From assembly GCA_028554755.1 (NCBI GenBank), contig JAPTOF010000014.1, forward strand, positions 7,068,001 through 7,132,000: a stretch of DNA of 64,000 nt, in the 5' to 3' direction. Below are positions 50,201 through 59,543 of the stretch, piece after piece. The notes beneath the pieces are model-generated. The model searched no databases. It saw nothing but the letters and a program-made list of their open reading frames with translations, and was not told the origin of the DNA. The translations under genes and the position numbers were made by a program. Positions within the stretch are counted from its first letter, which is position 1. Every line of letters starts with the position of its first letter. Source of the DNA: Cordia subcordata. Lineage: Eukaryota; Streptophyta; Magnoliopsida; Boraginales; Cordiaceae.

Positions 50201-52382
50201 GATCTCTGATTCAAATGAGACAAAATCCACTAGCGACTATGTGTTCACCCTTGGTGGGGGTGCAATATCTTAAAAATCAGCCAAACAAACTATAATTGCA
50301 AGGTCAACTCAAGAATCTGAGTTTGTGGCATTAGAGTTGGCTGGTAATGAGGCCGAGTGGCTGAGAAATTTCTTGGCAAGTATTCCGTTGGGAATAAAAC
50401 CAACACTTTCTGTGTTTATGCATTGTGATTGCCAAGCCGCAATAACTATTGCGAAAAACAAAACCTTTAATGGGAAAAATAGACATATACATTTGAGACA
50501 TAATGTGATAAAGCAGCTACTTAGAGATGGAATTATTTTCAAAGATTATGTGAAGTCAAAGATGAATTTGGCTAATCCTCTGACTAAACCTTTGGGAAGA
50601 AAACTAATTAGTGAAACATCGAGAGAAATGGGACAACTGCCTATTTGAGATATCAACAATGATGGTAACCCAACCTATGTGATTGGCGATCCCATGAATT
50701 AGGTTCATATGGGTAATAACAAGTCATTTGTTGATATATTAAGCAATATGAAATTTTTGTCCCTCCTATGGTGTGAATGGTGCAGAACTGCAAATGAAAT
50801 GAGGTTGAGCTATGCTCTTAATCAAATCCATATCCTTTATAGATGGTGTATTAATTGCATAATACACTTGATAGATTGACCTATATGAGTGTGGAGTGGG
50901 CCACTCCTATGAAATTTATGGCAAATTTTCTAGAGCCCTCATGAATAACTAGGCACGCGTATGGCCTATTAGCACAAAACCGCGATGAACAGTAAATTGT
51001 GGGGGGTATAATGTGATAGATAAGAGTCTTAACTTATAACAAGAATTCTTGGTTTATAGAAGCTAAAAGCTTCATCAATTATTCTGTAAGTTATATATTA
51101 CTCTATCTAGACTTGGTTCATAGTCTAAAAGACACCGGATATGACGCATTATACTCAGTCGTTTTCTTCTTTCTTCTAATCCTTTTAAGATATGTGGGGG
51201 ATTGTTGGTAGTTTTGTTTGTATCTCAAAAGAATACTTTACTTCCCACATCGAAAAAATGATAAAACTTTTCTCACCTTACATTAGTTCACACTTTAGTG
51301 GGCTTGTGAAAGATGGAATAAGGGAATGGGTTTCCACGCATGAGAGTTAGGCCATTAGTTTAAATTGGTGGATTTACCCCTCTGTGCGCAAGATATACGT
51401 GAGATCCGGTCCAAACCACTTTTTGAAATTTATTATTTTGTTTTCAGAAGATAGCCTATTTTTAGTCTTAATGGAATAGTTCGAATTTTGCTTCTGGTAT
51501 TTTATTTTTTGAACAAGTAAACACATGTGCCTAAAAGTCTACCTGCAGCTGCTTATATTTCTCTTTTAGCTGTTGACGACCGGATATTTCTCAGGGTTAG
51601 CTGCATTAGTTTTGAGCTAGTCTGTTGAGCATAAAGCCTATAAATAGCCCTCTATTCTCCATGTTAAGCACTACTCAGAAAATCCTTCTCCCCTGCTCTG
51701 TTAAAAATATTTTATTTTCTACTGCTGGGTACTTCGTATTAAATTTCTATTTGCTGTTCCTGATCCTAGTTCAAAACTAGAAGAGCTTGTTAAATCCTGT
51801 GGGATACGCTTACAGTTGGGCGAAATATCTTTAAGGACAGTGTTCATAACACACCTCAAGCTGCCTCAAGCTATTATTTGATTTTGCTACATTACTTTTG
51901 CACTTGTTCTACAGTTGTGTTTATTTCTTTTAGATTACATTTTCCAACAAAATGTGTGTCCTTCCTCATAAATTTGAATAAAGACTTCGTTTTTTTTGCA
52001 TGCATTTAATCGTCCTCCATACTATATATGTTAACACAATAAATAAATAAGCCAATATCCTCTTTAGAAGTTTAACTTGCAGATAATATGATAACTTTAA
52101 GATGGTATCAGAGCCTGGAAGCCAAACAGCATAAGTTTGATCCTTACCGCCACCCATTTAATTAAATTGTTCACATGCAAATTTTAAACAAATTTTGATG
52201 CACGTGGAAGAGTGTATTAACATAATAAATAAATAAACTAATATTCTTTCTATAAACTTAAATTTTTAGATGAGATAGTAACTCTAACAGTATAGCCTCC
52301 TAAGAAGCCGAGTTTACCACTTAATGTTGCTACAGTGCAGATGAAGAAACAAAAGGAAAGAGATCAGAAAATGCTACAGGAG
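44202..52382 (+). CDS. 5' exons of a small basic C1orf131-like protein, split by a copia element
   Basis: Three exons join in phase: 44202-44310, 45381-45451 and 52296-52382. They encode 89 residues starting [13 protein letters not shown], continuing [31 protein letters not shown], then [14 protein letters not shown] and [14 protein letters not shown]. This Lys-rich pattern matches, from memory, a conserved plant family related to animal C1orf131 (nucleolar, ribosome biogenesis), but I cannot confirm the name. Usual homologues continue with further exons; I find no clear continuation before the next gene at 53874. A reading frame near 52417-52528 (DDIRNFFSKGQKKKDGKHKN) then stops and may be a leftover. 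Intron 2 is about 6.8 kb because a whole LTR-retrotransposon lies in it, starting only 10 bp after the donor. A MITE occupies intron 1. The gene is probably truncated or non-functional. Confidence 0.6.
44523..44755. mobile_element. MITE with TTA duplication in intron 1
   Basis: Ends GGGCTCGTTTGGAGTGA and, reverse complemented, GGGCCTGTTTGGATTGA are inverted repeats flanked by TTA (44520-44522 and 44756-44758). Inner ends are rich in A/T runs that pair. Size 233 bp. Confidence 0.7.
45977..45983 (+). promoter_or_regulatory. TATA-like box, LTR promoter unit 1
   Basis: TATAAAT within CCTATAAATTGCCCTC. Same position in the repeat unit as the next two boxes. Confidence 0.45.
46083..46090 (+). other. 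Start of repeated CCTAAAAGTCTACCT block, unit 2
   Basis: Marks the second full unit of the LTR expansion; the same words recur near 46280 and, in the single-unit 3' LTR, near 51531. Confidence 0.35.
46183..46190 (+). promoter_or_regulatory. TATA box, LTR promoter unit 2
   Basis: TATAAATA within CCTATAAATAGCCC, identical to the box of the 3' LTR at 51639-51646. Confidence 0.5.
46389..46395 (+). promoter_or_regulatory. Mutated TATA box, LTR promoter unit 3
   Basis: TATAAAC within CCTATAAACAGCCC; followed, as in the 3' LTR, by CTCCATG.TAA.CACTACTCAG, so this unit is the one in the original promoter-proximal position. Confidence 0.45.
46716..50648 (+). pseudogene. Copia gag-pol polyprotein, multiply broken
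   Basis: Reading order: gag from ATG 46716 ([19 protein letters not shown]) to a stop at 47238-47240 and another in-frame stop at 47304; nucleocapsid zinc knuckle [14 protein letters not shown] in a shifted frame (47447-47711); a stop at 47711; protease with VDSGA (47714-48008); integrase with [10 protein letters not shown], the catalytic IDDFSRY region and [12 protein letters not shown] (48009-48821, closed by TAG); a linker (48855-49172); reverse transcriptase with [20 protein letters not shown] and YVDDML (about 49195-49943); RNase H with YSDANW and [12 protein letters not shown] (49944-50648, with a stop at 50271). The pieces lie in several frames, so no polyprotein can be made. The domain order places it firmly in Ty1/copia. 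Confidence 0.92.
51203..51949 (+). repeat. 3' LTR of the copia element
   Basis: 747 bp, TGTTGG...CCAACA. It aligns with the outer and inner parts of the 5' LTR with about one difference per ten bases, judged by eye, so the insertion is not recent. One TATAAATA box at 51639-51646. Confidence 0.9.
52024..52290. repeat. Direct repeat with primer-binding-site-like sequence
   Basis: Two similar segments: one reading AATAAATAAATAAGCCAATATCCTC-like sequence into ATAACTTTAAGA before 52103, the other from about 52226 into AGTAACTCTAACA. The first is followed by TGGTATCAGAGC (52103-52114), complementary to the plant initiator-Met tRNA 3' end. This looks like LTR ends of another small element. Confidence 0.45.
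52103..52114 (+). other. Primer-binding-site motif
   Basis: TGGTATCAGAGC, the standard minus-strand priming site of many plant copia and TRIM elements. It lies 153 bp outside the 3' LTR of the copia element, so it does not belong to it in the ordinary way. Confidence 0.6.
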
Positions 52383-52592
52383 GTTGGTAAAACATCTATT
52401 ACGACCTTCTACATCAGGACCTGCTGATGACATCAGGAACTTTTTCAGTAAAGGACAGAAGAAAAAGGATGGTAAACATAAAAATAGTCGTGGCACAATA
52501 AGATTGATATCCAAGAGGCAAATGGTGTAGAGATCGTCTTCATAAGCTTCTTATATTGTCCCATGTAGTCATCCAGCAGTATATTTCAATTA

Positions 52593-52817
52593 GGGCATGT
52601 TAAGATTGGCTTTTTTTGGAAAAAAATATTTTTTTTTGAAAAAATTATATTAAATTAACAATAACTATTTAATTTGACTTCCAAAAAAGATGATACTCTG
52701 AAAAAATCTTAAATACAACTTTTTTAAAAGTCGAAATTTTTAATTTCTTAAAAAAAATTATTTTTTAAAAGCCGTTAAAAAAACGTACTTTTAAAAAAAA
52801 TCAATCAAAACAAATCC
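52593..52817. mobile_element. MITE with TTA duplication
   Basis: Ends GGGCATGTTAAGATTGGC and, reverse complemented, GGATTTGTTTTGATTGA, flanked by TTA (52590-52592 and 52818-52820). Similar in layout to the MITE at 44523-44755. Size 225 bp. Confidence 0.6.
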
Positions 52818-52829
52818 TTAAAACAAATC

Positions 52830-53620
52830 CTTAGTACTGCACTACTATTCATTTTGATAGTGATCGGAGTTTTGTTCTGTCTCTCTCTGTTTTTACTTCA
52901 TCAATTCGCGCAACATTCTGCTTATGATGTTTACAGCGTCTCAGCTTCAGTCTATGCTGAAAACAAAGAACTGAGCTCTGCGATGAAGCTGTAGATGTGC
53001 CATTTTCGGTAGAAGATGCGGGATATAAAAACTCCCTGTAAGATTCAATCTTAGAAAATCTTTTGGTGTATATGTAAAGCGATGAAATTTTGCATTTTTG
53101 GATTCTGTATATGCTTCTCACTTTTAACTGTTTCTTTCTCCATTTTGTTGTTCGCCGCTTAGATCCAATTGTTTTCCAATTGAACCTCGATAGAGTTATT
53201 TTGATAATAGAGCTTATCATTGAAATGGTCATTATTTAATAGTAGATAATTGAAAAAGATGTTTTAGAGATTCAAAATAAAAATGTATCATATCTTCTCT
53301 TTTCTCCTTTGAAAATCTTCTACTCTAAAAGAAAGGCAAGTTTTCAGTCATATGATATATTAGTATTTTCTGTCGCTCTAATTTAATATCCATGTGACTT
53401 TATTTATGATTGGCGAGGTAAGTTGAGCAAAATGTTTTTACAATTCCCTTTCAACCCACTACCAAACATGTAAATATTTAATTCTATGATTATATGCATA
53501 ACTTCTTAAAGTCGAAAACCGAAAAAAAAAGTCCTTTAAAATTATAGGTACTTTAAGTAATTTTTTGATATTAATAAACTAATTCAAGTGCCCTCTAAAA
53601 GCATGTCCGCACCACATTAA
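52830..53620. other. Gene-free stretch before the ET gene
   Basis: A 127-codon frame on the minus strand (52849-53232) shows no domain and has odd basic composition; I do not regard it as a gene. Confidence 0.45.
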
Positions 53621-53804
53621 GGCCTCGTTTAAATTGATTTTTTTAAAGTATTTTATTATCAAAAGTTTTTAATTTTTTTTAAAAAGTACTTAAAAAAAAG
53701 TTGAAAATTTTAACTTTTAAAACAATTATATTTATAATTATTAGAAAAAGAATATAACTTCGCAAAAGCAAGAAGTCTTTTTCTTAGAAAAGCCAAAGAA
53801 GCCC
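53621..53804. mobile_element. MITE in the ET promoter
   Basis: Ends GGCCTCGTTTAAATTGATT and, reverse complemented, GGGCTTCTTTGGCTTTTC, flanked by TAA on both sides. It ends 69 bp before the ET start codon, so it lies in the promoter or 5' UTR. Confidence 0.5.
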
Positions 53805-53873
53805 TAAAAAAGGCGAAACTAACGTTCCACTGCCGCAGTGTAGACTGGAGACTTGTCACTGCAGCTGAGCTCA

Positions 53874-56800
53874 ATGCGAGCAGGTGAAGACGAGACCACG
53901 GCCACCAGTGCCGCCGCCACCACCAATACCACCACCACCACTAGAAGATTAAAGAGAGAAGAATGTAAACGCACCAGGCACGACTCTGCTTTTTCTGACT
54001 GGAAGGTAAAATCATCAACAAGAACTGATTAATCAGCCTCTTACGTCTCTTACCTTTAATCTTGACTTTTATGAAATTTCTGGTCTTTTATGTGGTTATG
54101 TAATCGAGAAGCTAAATTGGGTCATCTTTGGTTGATGGTTTCGTTACAATTACACATGAATTTAACCCATCTTTACTGTTTTTAGATGTTGTGTCCAGTT
54201 TGTCAGATTATTTGGTATTGCTTATTTGATAGGAAGGTGTTTTTTTCTGCCTTCTTTTTCCTAAAATTCCTTCTTTAACCCCATTCCCAACCCATTCTCC
54301 GCCCACCATAGTTTCAACCACTTGAGCTACTCGCTGGACCCCAGATGTGGTCATGCTTTGGATGCAAGAGCATGAAAATTCTGCCCAGCTCACGAATGCT
54401 AACCTGGAACGCGAAAAATACGGCAGACCTATCACAGCCACACAAATACATCTGCAAAAGTACCTCCGAGCTCTATATGTGGAGTCAAGATGGGTGTGAC
54501 TCTATTGACACCCCGTTATCACGTACTGGACAGCATAAGCTAAGTGGTCAATTTTTGAACGGGGGTTAAGGACAAGCGTAATACCTCTGTGATTGATTTT
54601 TTGAACGGATTTGAGAGTTAAATAATAAGCTGACTGGTCACTTAATGAATGGTGTTCAGGAGAGGTGCAACTACTTCATAATTGCCTTTTGAATTGATTT
54701 GAGGACCAAATAGTTCTTTTTCGTGTTCATGATAGGCTTCTAGGCTTGGGGTTTTAAGCCTGGAGCGTGACATACACTTGATTGCTTTTAGAACTAGTGT
54801 GATTTCTATAGAAAAGATGTTTAGTGGTCAACAATTACTTTTAGTGGAAAAAGAGTTGCTACAATGAATAGGTTGATCGATTACTGTGTGTCAAAGTTTG
54901 TTTGTGAATCTGCAACCTAAACTGTATGAACTAATAATTCATCTTAATAAGGATCATTTTTGACATTCCGAGTGATTCCTTCCAGATTCTGGTTGGGCCT
55001 TCTGATTGGGAAGACTACATACGGGGTAAGGAAGGATCAGAAAGATACAGGACGCAAAATCTTCCAAATTCTACCTCCAGTCCTGGTGTTTATGAGCTTG
55101 GTATAGTAATATCAGGTTCCCAATCTCAGAGAAAAGAAAGAAAGCTCGGTCCTGACTTTATAATTCCTGTTTACCTGGGACAAGCTGACAACGTTAGGAA
55201 TAGGCTGCAGCAGTATGGCCGTGAAGGTGCACATTTAGAAAAGGTATACCCAAAGAGTGAGCCAGAAGACTGCAAGTATGAGTTTGACAGAAGGGCACCT
55301 GGATTGTTTACAGACATATTCTCAAGAGGATTTTCCGTTGTTTATAGGTGGGCTCCTGTAAGTATCTTCTTTCATGTATTCACTTTGAGTTGCTTCACTT
55401 GCCTTCTCAAGGGTAGCTATTTTCAAGTTATATTGACTATAAATTGTGTTAAAGACTTCTGGCAATTCCTTCAAAGTGCAGTAACATTTGAAGAGATCAC
55501 CACTTAAACTAAATCTTTCTATGCTTTGATATAGAATAGCAAGCTCCATTTAAAATTTTATAATAGCAGCCAAGAAGTTTCTGCATCAAATCCTAGGAAT
55601 GATAGTAGATGAGCAAAAATAACTTATCCATTTCTGGCTACTTTTCGAGCATGTAATTATCATGATCACTATGTAGACATATCAAGGAATTTAGCAGGCA
55701 TGGTTACTGTGTAAACATATTAAGGAATTTGGCTGGCATTTTGCCGATCTTATGTAAGCAGTTGGTCATTAAACGGATAAAAGAGGAGATGTGCATGTAT
55801 TTGAAAATGTGTAATATTCTTTCCGTCTTCTATAACAACAGGATGGTTAATGTGTGGAAAACTCAACTCAATTTATTTGCACATGGTCATTCAAATATAT
55901 GCACGTGTAACTGGAATGTTTGCATAGTTGATAGGAGATAAAATGAGTTTTCCAGTAAGCTATAATTATCATATTCAATCTGTCTCTAAAATGTATAACA
56001 GATAGAAAGCAAGAGGGAGGCTGAGAAAACTGAAGCTCAACTGCTTAACAAGTTTGATTATGCATGGAACAAAGACAGTAATGGTCAACGTCGCCGCAAT
56101 GATATCCTCAAGAAAATTGACAGTTGCTCAAAAGCTTCTCAGCTTTATCTTACTCTCAGAAAGGTTCAGGTCTTTCCTCAAAAGAAAAAAGGCATCAAAA
56201 TTGAAGGTTGCAAGAATGGTACTTCTTGGAGTGGTTCCAGTACATATGACAATTTTGAATCTCGTGGTCTCTTCAGTCGAATTCTCAAATTTGGAAGATC
56301 ACAACCAAGATTAGTTTCATTGAGGTTTGACGTTAATGATGATCATGCCAATATATGTGGAGTTGCGTTAGGTCATGGATTAATTTGTACAAGATCACCA
56401 ATCGAGGGAAGAAAAAGATGTGCTGAGCACAAAGGGATGAAAGTCAATGGTTTCACTTCAGCATCGTCCACGCACAGGAATGTTGGGATGATGAGCCTTA
56501 GCATCAATAATGATGTTGAGTGTGATGATTATCATTATTCAGACACTACCAGTAGATATCTTTCAAATGAGGATCTTGCTCCCATTTGTGGATTTATTAT
56601 GGACTCTGGTTGTCCTTGTACAAAGACACCAGTCCAGGGAAACAAAAGGTGTCTGGTGCATAAGGGAAGCAGAATTCGTAAGTCTGTCTCTCAGTCGTTA
56701 ATCAAAGAGCAAGAGTGTAATGTGCCTAATCCAGTTCTAGGTTACATGAGTTACCGTGATGATCATCATCATGTCTACTTTAATAACTCTAGCAGAGAGC

Positions 56801-56991
56801 AGTCTCAAGCCTTCTACAATAGGGTTGATCTTGGAAATGATCACAAAATAATATGTGGGGTGTATCTAGAAGATGGCATACCCTGCCAGAGGAGTCCTGT
56901 GGTAGGGAGAAAGAGGTGTGAGGAACATAAAGGGATGAGAGTTAAAACTGCAACTTCTACATTATCAAGAGTGGGTGTACTGGGCAGTTGA
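53874..56991 (+). CDS. ET2: EFFECTOR OF TRANSCRIPTION protein (GIY-YIG-like domain plus three zinc repeats)
   Basis: Three exons: 53874-54005, 54986-55357 and 56002-56991; phase 0 joins, 497 residues. The N-terminus is Thr/Ala-rich with a basic patch (RRLKREECKR). Residues 77-118 form a GIY-YIG-like core: PGVYELG (77-83), VYLGQ (106-110) and R115. The C-terminal half has three ET repeats of the form CX9CX10CX2H: first at C287, C297, C308, H311; the others read CGFIMDSGCPC...KRCLVH and CGVYLEDGIPC...KRCEEH. Plant ET proteins are nuclear factors that modulate gibberellin responses and differentiation, and the GIY-YIG part has been reported to cut or bind DNA. Those roles are family knowledge; the sequence shows only the domains. 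ET2 is preferred over ET1 because of the neighbouring genes. Confidence 0.9.
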
Positions 56992-57854
56992 GAATCTAGG
57001 TACAAAAACTCGAACAGACCAAAACTCTTTGGTTTGCTGAAATGGAATTTTTCATAACTTGTTTTAGCAACCTGAGGTGATGGCTCCATTTGCAGAAGGA
57101 AACCTGCTAAAGGTGATAAATTGAGTTGGCAGCTTAAATGTACAATCGCAGGTGCATGTCCAGGAACCAGTTCTTGAACTGACTAAAGGTTCTGAACCTC
57201 TTTCTCATCGTTCCAGCTAAAAGGATCTTTCATACACCTGATACCTAATGGTTCCTAATATAGAAGGTCAGCACTTCAAGGTAAAAAACTCTGGCAATAT
57301 CAAGACACAATTCGGTAAATATCCCTTTTAGAGATACGGAACCGCAGGCGTTGTTTCCATTGCTATTGTTAAAATACGAGTAAAATTTGTCAAAGTGCAA
57401 AAGCCAGTGGTAAACACGGCATGAAGAAGGGATGCTAACTTCTGATTGTATATTTGTGTAGCAACCAGTTTAAATCGATTCTTATCGTATATTTGTGTAA
57501 CAATATACCAGTTTAAATTGATGCTTTTTCTAAGATAAGTTACAAGCTTTATGAAAGCAAAAGATCTTATAGAGGCTGAAACTTTGCTTGTGAATCTGCA
57601 GAAATTTTATTGTATTTTTTGTTTTTCTTCATCAAAATATATTGGTTGGCTTGAATAATCTAGCGCTATGCAGTCCACCATTAAGATGTCTGTCCTTTGC
57701 AAAGTGAATACTTAAAGTTTAATGTTTTCTCCTGACATCTCTCAGCTCCATTTATGTAGTCGGTAGTTCATTTTTTTGTCCCATCTCCAAGATTACATGT
57801 TCGGGAGCATTTTCTTTTTGTGTTAATGCATCATTTTGTGGAGGTAATATTGCT
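56992..57854. other. ET 3' flank
   Basis: Presumed 3' UTR and spacer. A duplicated phrase (TATATTTGTGTA followed by ACCAGTTTAAA) occurs at about 57448 and 57488. No coding signal. Confidence 0.45.
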
Positions 57855-58211
57855 GCAGTAGGGTTCCTTGGTAGAAGGGATGATGGTGCCTTAGTCTATG
57901 GTCGAGAAGATTTGATTCCTTGTCTCTCGGCTTGTGAAGTTGAAGTGCGTACTCCTCCTTGGCATGTTATTTTGCAACTCAATTATCTTCTTTTGGTGTC
58001 ATTATTGAGAGCGACACGATGTAGTTCTCAAAGCAATTGATTCTTCGGGAGCTTCTCTAGTTTGGAGAGAACATGAAAAATTATTAATTTTAGTTGCATT
58101 CGGAGGGCTGCTAATGTACCTTGTGATTGGGTTGCAAAATTGAAATTTTGGAATTGCTTGCCTTTAGATTGGGTATTGAATATTCCCCTCCTCTTGTTAA
58201 CCAATTTGTAA
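57855..58211 (+). pseudogene. RNase H-like (RVT_3) fragment
   Basis: One frame reads GFLGRRDDGALVYG and CLSACEVEV from 57855; after a shift another reads DVVLKAIDSSGASLVW; after a further shift the end reads INFSCIRRAANVPCDWVAKL up to the stop at 58211. Order and spacing match the C-terminal part of the plant RVT_3/RNase H-like domain found in non-LTR retroelements and related proteins. Two frameshifts make it a pseudogene. Confidence 0.6.
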
Positions 58212-58962
58212 ATTAGGATTTCTTAACCCACATACATTTTCATTGTTTCGAATATAAAATTTATAACATAGAAGAAACAACTAACTATAACCTCTCACTT
58301 CAATTTAAAACAAGAGAAACTGCAATTAGATAAAAAGTACTTATCTTGTTTTCGTTCTCTTTTTTGTGTGTTTTTTTATTTAGAGTTGTTCTTTGATGTT
58401 GAAGATTGAGGCTAGGGTTTAGGAATGAGAAATGGAACGCTCTTAGGCCATCTAATATACCAAAGAGTATACTTCGGATTTCCCACAAACCGAAATGTTT
58501 TTAGTGCAAGTAACAATTTTAATTGGCTATAAATGAAATTCTTTAATAATTGAAATAAACTGATAGAGTAAGTATAGTAAAACAAAATTATTTATTCAAT
58601 TGGCTACTTTTGAAAAAACAAAAATAGTTTATTGCAAGATTTGATATATCTATCTATTATAGTAAAACAACTTTCGTTGCACCCATTTCCTTTTTTAACG
58701 TTAGCATCGTTGGATTAATCCTCATCAATGGTCTCGAATTTTGGCGCTAATTAAGTTCCCCTCCTACTGTGTTTTCATCGCCTTAGCCCCAATTATAATT
58801 TCTTTCATTTTCTAATTATCTTATCACTCAATTCTACGGTCAATTACAATTTCTTCCTTTTCTAATTTATAATTCTTGTTAATGTTCATTGTTTATAAAC
58901 AACAAATAATTCTTTTTTAAAAAAATATTAAAATGCTTTACACACACACATATATATATACA
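58212..58962. other. Gene-free stretch
   Basis: AT-rich spacer with a short CA/TA microsatellite at 58941-58961; no exon candidates. Confidence 0.5.
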
Positions 58963-59278
58963 CTAGTGTGACACCCGCGCGATACACGGGGAACAACATA
59001 TGTGATTGGATATATTGAAACTATAGAGTTTTCGCATTTTATTAAATAATCATTGAAATAATTATATATTATGGAATTAATAAAATAATGATGATATATA
59101 TAGAAAAAGAGCATAATATTAATTAAATTAAAATATTTAATATAGGAATAGAACTAAATAAATGATAGAAAACAAAAAATGACCTAAGAATGGATATATT
59201 TAATTAAGTAATAATTATTATAAAAAATGTATTATATAAAGCGTTACTTGACAGCACAGAATTATAACTTATTTTACT

Positions 59279-59302
<24 letters not shown>
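58963..59302 (-). mobile_element. Non-autonomous Helitron, copy 2, in the SERAT promoter
   Basis: Reverse orientation to copy 1 (31680-32014) and alignable throughout. Its 3' end on the minus strand reads CGCGCGGGTGTCACACTAG followed by T. Its 5' end has been replaced or overrun by a TA microsatellite (59281-59302), so that border is approximate. It ends 242 bp before the SERAT start codon. Confidence 0.8.
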
Positions 59303-59310
<8 letters not shown>

Positions 59311-59343
59311 TTTTGTTTATGTTGGTAATTATTTTTATACCTC

Positions 59344-59364
59344 ACCCCGTGTCCTGCACGGCTA
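59344..59364 (+). other. GC-rich hairpin next to Helitron copy 2
   Basis: CCCCGTGTCCTGCACGGCTAA: a CCGTG/CACGG stem followed by CTAA, the form of a Helitron 3' end. It may mark a second Helitron terminus, with its 5' end lost. Confidence 0.35.
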
Positions 59365-59543
59365 AAAAAAAAAATAGTTGTTTACAAGTTTAATGACTTG
59401 GGATGCTATTTTTAATATCTTACAATTTAAAATTTCATTTAACAAACAATAATCTTGTCCAACTATATCCGTGAAAACTAATTAAAAAAAAAACTAACAA
59501 AATAGATTAGCCCGAAACTCACACGACGCCGTTATCCAAAAAA

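Larger units (their letters stand above)
45462..51949 (+). mobile_element. Decayed full-length Ty1/copia retrotransposon
   Basis: Two LTRs enclose gag, protease, integrase, reverse transcriptase and RNase H in the order that defines copia elements. Flanking 5-mers GAATG (45457-45461) and AAATG (51950-51954) are a one-mismatch duplication. LTRs end CCAACA; the right LTR opens TGTTGG and the left TGGTGG, a point change. A purine-rich tract (GTGGGGGA) precedes the right LTR. The usual initiator-Met tRNA primer site is not seen after the left LTR. Many stops and frameshifts make it non-autonomous today. It sits in intron 2 of the gene at 44202-52382, same strand. Confidence 0.92.

Noticed and set aside
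52849..53232. 127-codon minus-strand frame
   Set aside because: No recognisable domain, next to a MITE, and its composition looks like chance.
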